A DNA stretch of 64,000 nucleotides, taken from assembly GCF_035918095.1 (NCBI RefSeq), contig NZ_CP109137.1, positions 2,854,001-2,918,000 on the forward strand, in the 5' to 3' direction. The first letter of the stretch is position 1. Each line of letters opens with the position of its first letter. The position numbers and the translations under genes were made by a program. This DNA comes from Streptomyces sp. NBC_01750. GTDB lineage: Bacteria > Actinomycetota > Actinomycetes > Streptomycetales > Streptomycetaceae. Below are positions 1 through 7,601 of the stretch, one piece after another. The notes beneath the pieces are model-generated. The model was not told the DNA's origin, made no database searches, and saw only the letters and a program-made list of their open reading frames with translations.

Positions 1-741
1 CCGCTGCTCGTCGCCGCCGGCCTGCTGTCGGCCGCCGCGCTGTTCGACGGGGCGGCCCAAAGGCCCGGTGCCGTCGCGGGTCACAGCGTCGGTGAGATCA
101 CCGCCGCTGTGTTCGCCGGTGTCCTTGAGGACGCCGCCGCGCTCCGTTTCGTACGCACGCGAGGCCTGGCGATGGCCGAGGCCGCCGCGGTCACCGAGAC
201 CGGTATGTCGGCCGTCCTCGGCGGCGACCACGAGCAGGTCGTCGCCCACCTCGAGAAGCTCGGCCTGACCCCGGCGAATGTGAACGGCGCCGGCCAGATC
301 GTCGCCGCCGGCACCGCCGAGCAGCTCGCCGCGCTGGCCGAGGACAAGCCGGAGAAGGCCCGTGTCATCGCGCTGAAGGTGGCCGGTGCGTTCCACACTC
401 ACCACATGGCTCCCGCGGTCGCGACCCTCCAGGAGGCCGCGGCCGGCCTCACGGTCGCCGACCCGGCCGTCCCGTACGTCTCGAACAGGGACGGGCAGAC
501 GGTCTCCGGCGGCGACGACGTCATCGCCCGGCTGGTCGGCCAGGTCGCCAACCCGGTCCGCTGGGACCTGTGCATGGAGACCTTCAAGGAGCGGGGCGTC
601 ACGGCCCTGATCGAGGTCTGTCCCGGCGGCACGCTCACCGGCCTCGCCAAGCGCGCGCTGCCGGGTGCGAAGACGCTCGCGCTGAAGACCCCCGACGACC
701 TCGACGCGGCCCGCACGCTGCTCACCGAGCACTCTGCCTGA
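1..741 (+). CDS. fabD: ACP S-malonyltransferase FabD, 5'-truncated by window edge
   Basis: Transfers malonyl from malonyl-CoA to the acyl carrier protein, the step that feeds type II fatty acid synthesis. The reading frame is open from base 1, so the N-terminus lies outside the window. The nucleophile-elbow motif GHSVGE is at about bases 82-99, with the catalytic Ser codon at 85-87. The catalytic His lies in AFHTHHM near base 395-410, and the C-terminus carries the family's EVCPGGTLTGLAKR stretch. It is followed after 16 bp by fabH and then acpP and fabF, the usual actinomycete fab operon. Family assignment is secure; only the start is missing. Confidence 0.97.
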   Translation, partial: PLLVAAGLLSAAALFDGAAQRPGAVAGHSVGEITAAVFAGVLEDAAALRFVRTRGLAMAEAAAVTETGMSAVLGGDHEQVVAHLEKLGLTPANVNGAGQIVAAGTAEQLAALAEDKPEKARVIALKVAGAFHTHHMAPAVATLQEAAAGLTVADPAVPYVSNRDGQTVSGGDDVIARLVGQVANPVRWDLCMETFKERGVTALIEVCPGGTLTGLAKRALPGAKTLALKTPDDLDAARTLLTEHSA

Positions 742-757
742 CAAGGAGCCGTAGAGC

Positions 758-1759
758 ATGTCGAAGATCAAGCCCAGCAAGGGCGCCCCGTACGCACGGA
801 TCATGGGTGTCGGCGGTTACCGCCCGACCCGGGTCGTGCCCAACGAGGTGATCCTCGAGACGATCGACTCCTCCGACGAGTGGATCCGCTCGCGCTCGGG
901 CATCGCCACCCGCCACTGGGCCTCCCCCGAGGAGACCGTGGCCGCGATGTCCGTCGAGGCCTCCGGCAAGGCGATCGCCGACGCCGGAATCACCCCGCAG
1001 CAGATCGGCGGCGTGATCGTCTCCACCGTCTCGCACTTCAAGCAGACCCCTGCCGTCGCCACCGAGATCGCGGACAAGATCGGCGCGATCAAGCCGGCCG
1101 CGTTCGACATCTCCGCGGGCTGCGCCGGCTTCGGCTACGGCCTGACCCTGGCCAAGGGCATGATCGTCGAGGGCTCGGCGGAATATGTACTTGTCATCGG
1201 CGTCGAGCGGCTCAGCGACCTCACCGACCTGGAGGACCGTGCGACGGCCTTCCTGTTCGGCGACGGTGCGGGCGCGGTCGTCGTCGGCCCGTCCAAGGAG
1301 CCGAAGATCGGCCCGACCGTCTGGGGCTCCGAGGGCGACAAGTCCGAGACCATCAAGCAGACCGTGCCGTGGGACGACTACCGCAACGGCACCGTCGAGA
1401 AGTTCCCGGCCATCACGCAGGAGGGCCAGGCGGTCTTCCGCTGGGCCGTCTTCGAGATGGCGAAGGTCGCGCAACAGGCCCTGGACGCGGCCGGGATCAG
1501 CGCCGACGACCTGGACGTCTTCATTCCGCACCAGGCGAATATGCGGATCATCGACTCGATGGTGAAGACTCTGAAGCTGCCGGAGCACGTCACGGTCGCC
1601 CGTGACGTGGAGACCACCGGCAACACCTCGGCCGCCTCGATCCCGCTCGCCATGGAGCGGCTCCTGGCGACCGGGGCGGCGAAGAGCGGTGACACCGCGC
1701 TCGTCATCGGCTTCGGGGCGGGTCTCGTCTACGCCGCGACGGTCGTTACCCTCCCCTAG
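758..1759 (+). CDS. fabH: Beta-ketoacyl-ACP synthase III FabH
   Basis: Condenses a short acyl-CoA primer with malonyl-ACP to start each fatty acid chain; in streptomycetes the primers are mostly branched. The 333-residue length is normal for KAS III. The catalytic triad is visible: Cys122 in SAGCAGFGYG, His258 in IPHQANMRI and Asn289 in TGNTSAASIP. The glycine-rich C-terminal GFGAGLVYAA is also typical. ATG start with upstream AAGGAG. Second gene of the fab operon, 16 bp after fabD and 55 bp before acpP. Confidence 0.98.
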   Translation: MSKIKPSKGAPYARIMGVGGYRPTRVVPNEVILETIDSSDEWIRSRSGIATRHWASPEETVAAMSVEASGKAIADAGITPQQIGGVIVSTVSHFKQTPAVATEIADKIGAIKPAAFDISAGCAGFGYGLTLAKGMIVEGSAEYVLVIGVERLSDLTDLEDRATAFLFGDGAGAVVVGPSKEPKIGPTVWGSEGDKSETIKQTVPWDDYRNGTVEKFPAITQEGQAVFRWAVFEMAKVAQQALDAAGISADDLDVFIPHQANMRIIDSMVKTLKLPEHVTVARDVETTGNTSAASIPLAMERLLATGAAKSGDTALVIGFGAGLVYAATVVTLP

Positions 1760-1814
1760 GCACACCGGATCTTCCGGACGCCACACCCTCTGAAACAAAC
1801 CGAAGGAGCGCCAC

Positions 1815-2063
1815 ATGGCCGCCACTCAGGAAGAGATCGTCACCGGTCTCGCGGAGATCGTGAACGAGATCGCCGGTATCCCGGTCGAGGACGTCCAGCT
1901 GGACAAGTCCTTCACCGACGACCTGGACGTCGACTCGCTGTCCATGGTCGAGGTCGTCGTCGCAGCCGAAGAGCGCTTCGACGTCAAGATCCCGGACGAC
2001 GACGTCAAGAACCTGAAGACCGTCGGCGACGCCGCGGACTACATCGCCAAGCACCAGGCCTGA
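1815..2063 (+). CDS. acpP: Acyl carrier protein AcpP
   Basis: Small acidic carrier of growing fatty acyl chains. The 82 residues are of standard ACP length. The phosphopantetheine attachment site is Ser41 in DLDVDSLSMVEV. RBS GAAGGAG sits 7-8 bp before the ATG. Lies between fabH and fabF, as in other actinomycete fab operons, so it is the primary-metabolism ACP rather than a polyketide ACP. Confidence 0.98.
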   Translation: MAATQEEIVTGLAEIVNEIAGIPVEDVQLDKSFTDDLDVDSLSMVEVVVAAEERFDVKIPDDDVKNLKTVGDAADYIAKHQA

Positions 2064-2141
2064 GCCTGAATCGCGTTTGTCGCCACCCGGCGGTGGCGCC
2101 GTGACAATTCAGCACCCCCTACACGTGGAGAAAGAATTCCT

Positions 2142-3404
2142 GTGAGCTCGACCAATCGCACCGTGGTCGTCACCGGTATCGGCGCAACCACACCGTTGGG
2201 TGGCGACAGCGCATCGACCTGGGAAGGTCTGCTTGCCGGGCGTTCCGGTATCAAAGCCCTCGAGGGCGAACGCTTCGCCGACCTCCCGGTCCGTATCGCC
2301 GCGCTCGCCGCGGTCGACCCGGGCGAGGTTCTGCCGCGCCCGCTGGCCCGGAAGCTCGACCGCTCGGCGCAGTTCGCGCTGATCGCGGCCCGCGAGGCCT
2401 GGGCCGACGCCGGCTACACGGCTCCGGCCGGTGAGGACGACAAAGTCCAGCCCGAGCGGCTGGGTACGGTCATCGCCTCCGGCATCGGTGGCGTAACGAC
2501 TCTGCTCGACCAGTACGACGTGCTCAAGGAGAAGGGCGTACGCCGCGTCTCCCCGCACACCGTCCCCATGCTCATGCCGAACGGCCCCTCCGCCAACGTC
2601 GGCCTGGAGGTGAACGCCCAGGCGGGCGTGCACACCCCGGTCTCCGCCTGTGCGTCGGGCGCCGAGGCGATCGGCTACGCCGTCGAGATGATCCGTACCG
2701 GCCGCGCCGATGTGGTCGTCGCCGGCGGCACGGAGGCGGCAATCCACCCGCTGCCCATCGCGGCGTTCGCCAACATGATGGCGATGTCCAAGCACAACGA
2801 CGAGCCCGAGAAGGCTTCTCGCCCCTACGACAAGGGCCGTGACGGCTTTGTCCTCGGCGAGGGCGCGGGTGTCGTCATCCTGGAGTCGGCCGAGCACGCC
2901 GCGAAGCGCGGCGCGAAGGTCTACTGCGAGGTGCTGGGCCAGGGTCTGTCCGCGGACAGCCACCACATCGCCCAGCCCGAGCCGACCGGCCGCGGCATCG
3001 CCACCGCGATGCAGAACCTGCTGGACGCCACGGACCTCAAGCCGTCCGAGGTCGCGCACCTCAACGCGCATGCCACGTCGACGCCGCAGGGAGACATCGC
3101 CGAGATCAAGGCCCTGCGCAAGGTGCTGGGCGACGAGCTCGACCATGTCGCGGTCTCCGCCACGAAGTCGATGACCGGCCATCTGCTGGGTGGCGCGGGC
3201 GGCATCGAGACCGTCGCCACTGTCCTCGCGCTGTACCACCGCACGGCTCCGCCGACCATCAACATCGACGACCTCGACGAGGCGGTGGACGCGGACATCG
3301 TGCGTGGCGAGCCCCGCAAGCTTCCCGAGGGCACGATCGCCGCGATCAACAACTCGTTCGGCTTCGGCGGCCACAACGTGGTCCTGGCCTTCCGCACCGT
3401 CTGA
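2142..3404 (+). CDS. fabF: Beta-ketoacyl-ACP synthase II FabF
   Basis: Elongating condensing enzyme that adds malonyl-ACP units to acyl-ACP. The 420 residues fit KAS II. The catalytic residues are in place: Cys170 in VSACASGAE, His310 in NAHATSTPQGD and His347 in SMTGHLLGGAGG, followed by NNSFGFGGHNV near the C-terminus. GTG start at 2142 preceded by GGAGAAAG. Last gene of the fab operon; a strong hairpin follows within 30 bp. Confidence 0.98.
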   Translation: MSSTNRTVVVTGIGATTPLGGDSASTWEGLLAGRSGIKALEGERFADLPVRIAALAAVDPGEVLPRPLARKLDRSAQFALIAAREAWADAGYTAPAGEDDKVQPERLGTVIASGIGGVTTLLDQYDVLKEKGVRRVSPHTVPMLMPNGPSANVGLEVNAQAGVHTPVSACASGAEAIGYAVEMIRTGRADVVVAGGTEAAIHPLPIAAFANMMAMSKHNDEPEKASRPYDKGRDGFVLGEGAGVVILESAEHAAKRGAKVYCEVLGQGLSADSHHIAQPEPTGRGIATAMQNLLDATDLKPSEVAHLNAHATSTPQGDIAEIKALRKVLGDELDHVAVSATKSMTGHLLGGAGGIETVATVLALYHRTAPPTINIDDLDEAVDADIVRGEPRKLPEGTIAAINNSFGFGGHNVVLAFRTV

Positions 3405-3432
3405 GTCCGCGTACCGTCTCCGCACTCCTGGT

Positions 3433-3482
3433 GCGTACGGGAAAGGGCCCCCACCGCGTGGTGGGGGCCCTTTCCCGTACGC
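3433..3482. terminator. Bidirectional terminator between fabF and DUF3145 gene
   Basis: A perfect inverted repeat with 23-bp arms and a 4-nt loop (gcgt). It begins 29 bp after the fabF stop and ends 3 bp before the stop of the convergent gene. There is no clear U-tract, as is common for Streptomyces terminators, so it probably stops transcription from both sides by its very stable stem. Confidence 0.9.
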
Positions 3483-3485
3483 CCG

Positions 3486-3980
3486 TCAGACGACCTGGTG
3501 CAGCCAGCGGACCGGCGCGCCCTCGCCCGCGTATCTGAACGGCTCCAGCTCGTCGTCCCACGGCTTGCCGAGCAGCTTGGCGATCTCCGCCTCGAGTTCC
3601 GTCTCGCCCTGCGCCGAGCGGGCCAGCGCGGCGCGCAGCCGGTCCTCGGGGATCAGGATGTCGCCGTGTATCCCGGTGACGGCGTGAAAGATGCCGAGGT
3701 CGGGCGTGGCGCTGTAGCGCTCGCCCTCGGCCGTGGAGCATGGCTCAGCGGTCACTTCGAAGCGCACCATCTGCCAGCCGCGCAGCGCGGAGGCGAGTTT
3801 GGAGGCTGTGCCCACCTCGGCACGCCAGGAGAACTCGGATCTCCAGGTGCCGGGCGATGCGGGCTGCCGGATCCAGTCGAGCTGGACCCGCGCACCAAGA
3901 ACACCCGCGACCGCCCATTCGACGTGCGGGCACAGCGCGCGCGGTGCGGAGTGAACGTACAGAACGCCGCGTGTCGTCAC
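3486..3980 (-). CDS. DUF3145 family protein
   Basis: 164-residue soluble protein of the actinobacterial DUF3145 family, recognised by its N-terminus (TRGVLYVHSAPRALCPHVEW) and its position directly downstream of and convergent with fabF. The function is not known. No signal peptide or membrane segment is visible. ATG start at 3980, with a GGAGG-type RBS on the complementary strand (ccgggacctccagtg region). It shares the terminator hairpin with the fab operon. Confidence 0.88.
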   Translation of the reverse strand: MTTRGVLYVHSAPRALCPHVEWAVAGVLGARVQLDWIRQPASPGTWRSEFSWRAEVGTASKLASALRGWQMVRFEVTAEPCSTAEGERYSATPDLGIFHAVTGIHGDILIPEDRLRAALARSAQGETELEAEIAKLLGKPWDDELEPFRYAGEGAPVRWLHQVV

Positions 3981-4242
3981 CGGGACCTCCAGTGTGGGAC
4001 GAGAATCGCCTTCCCAGCGGCCTCAGTAAACAGCATCGGCAGTCAAACTCCACAAAAGGGACAGTATGTGACGTGATGTAATTTACCGGAGCCGACGGGC
4101 ACGATGCCTCTGGGTCGACGGGGAAAAAGCTACCGTGAGTAGGTGGCCAAGGGGTGACGTAGTGTCGGTCCAGGGGCCCGTACGCACCAAGCTTTCACCC
4201 GACAAGACGTCAGGGGCCCGGTGATACGGAGGGAAACCGGGG

Positions 4243-5163
4243 ATGCGGAAGACCAGCCGGACACGCCGCTCGCGCGGCGCCGCGGCAGTCCTGACGGCAG
4301 CCGCACTCCTGACGACCGGCGCGCTGGCCGGATGTGACTCCTCGTCGGATGCCAGAGGAAACGGCGCGCCCGCCAAACGGCGGCCGTCCCCCAGCCCCAC
4401 CCCGGTCTGGGACCGCAGCCCCGATTCGATTGCCGCCGTCGGTGACTCCATCACCCGTGGTTTCGACGCCTGTGTGGTCTTCTCGGACTGCCCGGAGGTG
4501 TCCTGGGCGACCGGCACGGACGCCAAGGTACGCAGCCTGGCGCTGCGGCTGATCGGCGAGCCCGCGGCGGTCGCGCAGCGGAGCTGGAACTTCGCGCGCT
4601 CCGGGGCCGACGCCGGTGACCTGCCCGAGCAGATGGCGCAGGCGGCGGCGAAGAAACCCGAGCTGGTGACGGTGATGGTCGGCGCCAATGACGCCTGCCG
4701 GGACTCGGCGGAGAAGATGACGTCGGTGGACGAGTTCCGGGCGTCGTTCAAGGCGTCGATGGCACGGTTACGGCGTACGGCACCCAAGACGCAGGTGTAC
4801 GTGTCGAGCGTGCCGGACCTGAAGCGGCTGTGGTCGACCGGGCGCGGCAACCCGCTGGGCCGGCAGATCTGGAAGCTGGGAATCTGCTCCTCGATGCTCG
4901 GCGACTCGGACGACGTGAGCCCGAAGGCCCAGCAGCGGCGGGCGATGGTGCATGAGCGGGTCGTGGCGTACAACGAGGTACTGAAGCAGGTCTGCGCGAA
5001 GGATCTGCGCTGCCGCTACGACGGCGGGGCGGTCTTCGACTACCGGTTCAGCGGCGAGCAGTTGAGCCGCTGGGACTGGTTCCACCCCAGCAGGAACGGA
5101 CAGGAGCGGCTCGCGGAGATCGCGTACCGCAATGTCACCGCCGCGAAACCGCCGCGGCCCTGA
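4243..5163 (+). CDS. SGNH/GDSL-family hydrolase lipoprotein
   Basis: Secreted, lipid-anchored esterase or lipase-like hydrolase. Residues 1-30 form a signal peptide (twin arginines near the start, then a hydrophobic stretch) ending in the lipobox LAGC, so Cys30 should be lipidated. SGNH blocks are clear: GDSITRG (nucleophile Ser, block I), NFARSGAD (block II Gly), MVGANDACRD (block III Asn) and DWFHPS (block V Asp/His). A short Pro/Ser spacer follows the lipobox. Preceded by a good RBS (ggagggaaaccgggg). The substrate cannot be told from sequence; possibilities include lipids and acetylated polysaccharide. Confidence 0.9.
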   Translation: MRKTSRTRRSRGAAAVLTAAALLTTGALAGCDSSSDARGNGAPAKRRPSPSPTPVWDRSPDSIAAVGDSITRGFDACVVFSDCPEVSWATGTDAKVRSLALRLIGEPAAVAQRSWNFARSGADAGDLPEQMAQAAAKKPELVTVMVGANDACRDSAEKMTSVDEFRASFKASMARLRRTAPKTQVYVSSVPDLKRLWSTGRGNPLGRQIWKLGICSSMLGDSDDVSPKAQQRRAMVHERVVAYNEVLKQVCAKDLRCRYDGGAVFDYRFSGEQLSRWDWFHPSRNGQERLAEIAYRNVTAAKPPRP

Positions 5164-5210
5164 ACCTGGGGCACGGGCCGCTTCGCCGGCCATCCGTCCG
5201 GCGTGGCGGC

Positions 5211-5489
5211 TCAGCGGGGGCACGGCTGGGAAGCGGACCGGCGCGATGTCGTTTCCGGATTGGCGGCGGCCACGGCCCGTACGAGATCGTCCTGGCGGCC
5301 GGGCGGCTCAGGTCCTTGCGGTCGACGCACTCCGACGCGGCGGGTGTTCGCGACCACGACCACCGCGGTGCCGGCGGCACGGGCGGCACGGGCGGCCTGG
5401 ACGGCCTCGGCGATCAGCTGGTCGGCGTCGCACTGCGGGCCGAGGTGGTCCGGGCAGAACAGGACGGCGGAGGGTGGCGTGTCCGACAC
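5211..5489 (-). pseudogene. Frameshifted fragment of a GH3 beta-glucosidase C-terminal domain
   Basis: Read on the minus strand, one frame gives DADQLIAEAVQAARAARAAG then TAVVVVANT, then after a gap PGRQDDLVRAVAAANP. These are the signature stretches of the glycoside hydrolase family 3 C-terminal alpha/beta domain. The piece that should lie between them (ASECVDRKDLS, matching the family's SEGFDRxxLxLP stretch) is found in a neighbouring frame. The gene has therefore suffered at least two compensating frameshifts and lost both ends. The upstream edge coincides with a 17-bp tandem repeat. This identification rests on motif memory, not alignment. Confidence 0.6.
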
Positions 5490-5569
5490 CTTGTTGACGC
5501 GATCACCTTGTTGACGCGATCACCTTGTTGACGCGATCACCTTGTTGACGCGATCACCTTGTTGACGCG
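5488..5569. repeat. 17-bp tandem repeat, four full copies and a partial fifth
   Basis: The unit accttgttgacgcgatc is repeated exactly at 5488, 5505, 5522 and 5539; a truncated copy occupies 5556-5569. The repeats directly abut the GH3 remnant. There are no spacers, so it is not a CRISPR array. Perfect identity of all copies suggests recent expansion by slippage. Confidence 0.95.
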
Positions 5570-5925
5570 CGGGTGAGGACCTCGACCTCCTCACCCTCGG
5601 TAACGAGGACGCGGCAGCGTTAGCGCGGTGCTCCGCAGAACGCCTCGAACGGTCGGCGTGGTTCACCGCCCCCTGGACGGCGCCCCACCGGATCTCGCCG
5701 TCGGCAGAGAGGCGGAAGCGTGACCGAGGACCACCCGGCAAGGACTTCGCGGACTGCCGGCCCGCGGTGATGGACGGGCTGCGGTACCCGTGGCCGCTCG
5801 GGCCGGACGGGGTCGACATGCCTGAGGTGTTCGGGGACTTGCTGAGGCTGCTGTGGCCGAAGTGACGCGCTAGCCACGGTCACGGCCGGAAGGCGATACT
5901 TCCGCCACCCGACGGAAGGATTCCC
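5570..5925. other. Gene-poor stretch with a possible C-terminal remnant
   Basis: No intact gene is seen. On the plus strand a short open frame at 5737-5865 reads GKDFADCRPAVMDGLRYPWP and ends LLRLLWPK before a TGA. The codon use looks coding, but there is no upstream start in frame for a whole gene. It may be the tail of a decayed gene whose 5' part was lost with the GH3 fragment. The end of the stretch holds the promoter and RBS (ggaagga) of the next gene. Confidence 0.4.
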
Positions 5926-7191
5926 GTGTCCCGAATACGCGTCCGCCTGCACGTCGTTGGCGTCGCCTTCGTCACCCTCACCCTCGCCGGCTCACCGCTC
6001 GCCTCCGCCCGGCCCGCTCCCGCGCGGCCGGCTCCGGCACAGCCGGCTCCCGCGCAGCCGGCCACCGTCGAGGAAGCACGGCTCGACTCGGCCGTACCCC
6101 AGGAGATCCTGCGGCGCAGCGGATTCGACGCCGTGGCACCGGAGTTCACCCGTGCGCTGGCGGATGTGAGGTCGTACCGGCAGGCGGAGCGGGCCGTGGT
6201 ACGGCAGGGATCACGGCTGTGGGACCGCGCAGTGGACCGGGCGCAGGGACGCGGCCCCGCGCGCGGCGATCTGAGCCGCGACGACGACCGCCCGCTGTAC
6301 TGGGCGCGGCTGGGGATGACGCGTGAACTGCGGCAGTGGCAGCCGGAGTTCGGACTCCCGGACGCACAGCGGGCGAAGCTGCTGGACCGTCTGGAACGCT
6401 CCTCGCGCGGCCAGGACTCGATGAACCTCCCGGCGGGCAAGGGCTTCAAGCGCATCGTGATGACGGGCTTCGACCCGTTCACGCTGGACCGCGACATCCG
6501 GATCAGCAATCCGTCCGGCGCGACCGCGCTGGCGCTGGACGGGACGTGGATACGGACGGGCGAGGGATTCGCCCGGATCGAGACGGCCGTCTTCCCGGTC
6601 CGCTGGCAGGACTTCGCGGACGGCACGGTCGAACGGACGCTGCGCCCGCAACTCCCGAAGGCGGATCTGTTCACCACCGTGAGCCAGGGCAGGGTGGGCC
6701 GCTTCGACATCGAGCGGACCAACGGCGCGTGGCGGGGCGGGTCCCTGGACAACGAGAACCTCTCGCGCCTGGAGACGGTGCCGGTCGGCGACCCGGTGTC
6801 GCAGCCGCAGTGGACGACGACCACGCTTCCGCACGCGGCGATCGTGGCGGCCGGCACCGGGCACTTCCCGGTGTTCGACAATACGTCGGTGACGGAGATA
6901 CCGGCGGGCGGGACGGCACCGGTCGTACGCCCCGACGGCCCGACGCCGGGCTCGACGGCGCGCGCCGGTGGCGGCGGCAACTATCTCTCGAACGAGATCG
7001 CGTACCGGGCGACGCTGCTGCGGGACCGGCTGGGGCTCACCATCCCGGGCGGTCATGTGCACACGCCGGTGCTGCAGTTCGGGTCGGGCAACACGACGGA
7101 GATCACGGACCCGGAGTTCGTGCAGAACAGACTGGACATCATTGCGCAGGTCCGGTCGATCATCCGCGTGACGGCGGAGACGACGGGCTGA
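5926..7191 (+). CDS. Secreted pyroglutamyl-peptidase-like (C15) protein
   Basis: 421 residues: a signal peptide to about residue 28, a Pro/Ala-rich repeat, a helical N-terminal region, then from about residue 180 a domain matching pyroglutamyl peptidase I (VMTGFDPF, then NPSG). Glu263 (IERTNG) and His379 (VHTPVL) align with the catalytic Glu and His. The position of the nucleophile Cys in the family stretch YxCN is Ser355 here (NYLSNEIAY). It may therefore be a serine-variant enzyme, inactive, or altered in activity. GTG start at 5926 after GGAAGGA. Much longer than classical Pcp (about 215 residues) because of the secreted N-terminal half. Confidence 0.82.
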   Translation: MSRIRVRLHVVGVAFVTLTLAGSPLASARPAPARPAPAQPAPAQPATVEEARLDSAVPQEILRRSGFDAVAPEFTRALADVRSYRQAERAVVRQGSRLWDRAVDRAQGRGPARGDLSRDDDRPLYWARLGMTRELRQWQPEFGLPDAQRAKLLDRLERSSRGQDSMNLPAGKGFKRIVMTGFDPFTLDRDIRISNPSGATALALDGTWIRTGEGFARIETAVFPVRWQDFADGTVERTLRPQLPKADLFTTVSQGRVGRFDIERTNGAWRGGSLDNENLSRLETVPVGDPVSQPQWTTTTLPHAAIVAAGTGHFPVFDNTSVTEIPAGGTAPVVRPDGPTPGSTARAGGGGNYLSNEIAYRATLLRDRLGLTIPGGHVHTPVLQFGSGNTTEITDPEFVQNRLDIIAQVRSIIRVTAETTG

Positions 7192-7196
7192 CGGGT

Positions 7197-7242
7197 CCGG
7201 TGCGTCGAGGGCGGCAGCCTCGCACCGCCCTCGATGCACCGG
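7197..7242 (+). terminator. Terminator hairpin after the C15-like gene
   Basis: Arms of 18 bp (one G-T wobble) with a 10-nt loop start 5 bp after the stop codon of the C15-like gene. Typical strong stem without a U-run. Confidence 0.75.
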
Positions 7243-7586
7243 CGAGGCGGGCCCCGGATCCGAGCGCGGTGCCCGCCGCCGCGTAGGCGATGCGCCGCCG
7301 GGCAGCCCGGCACCGGCGCCTGCGGACTCCCTCCGACGGGAGCCGTCCCCACGGGCGGCGGCTTCGCGCCACGCCACGGCAGGGCCGGCCGACCGGGGCG
7401 GCAGCGCCAACGGCGTGGTCCGCGGCCGTCGTTGAGATGGGGCCGCCGACCAGCTCACCGGCCGCACGATCGTTGTCGAGCCCCAATCCCGCCATGTACC
7501 GTTCAAGCGCGCGTTGCCCAGCTGTCCGCCGGGCGCTGTTCTACGCGCGCAGAATCAGCGCCCGCACCGCCTCTCCCCCACCCCTC
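7243..7586. other. Non-coding or unrecognised stretch
   Basis: Both strands contain open frames here, but their translations are arginine- and proline-rich with no family resemblance. A frame open upstream of 7602 could extend the next gene, but it lacks a credible RBS and would bury the signal peptide. I see no gene. The right end should hold the promoter of the secreted protein gene. Confidence 0.5.
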
Positions 7587-7601
7587 ATGGAGGTACGCCG
7601 G

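Noticed and set aside
722..1825. Long minus-strand open frame opposite fabH
   Set aside because: It is a GC-rich shadow of fabH: composition is dominated by Arg, Asp, Gly and Val, with no family motifs, while fabH has all catalytic residues.
5488..5569. Possible CRISPR array
   Set aside because: The 17-bp units are directly adjacent with no spacers, and no cas genes are nearby.
7290..7601. N-terminal extension of the secreted ThuA-like protein
   Set aside because: Arg/Pro-rich non-protein-like sequence; it would bury the signal peptide. The RBS GGAGG at 7589 supports the ATG at 7602.
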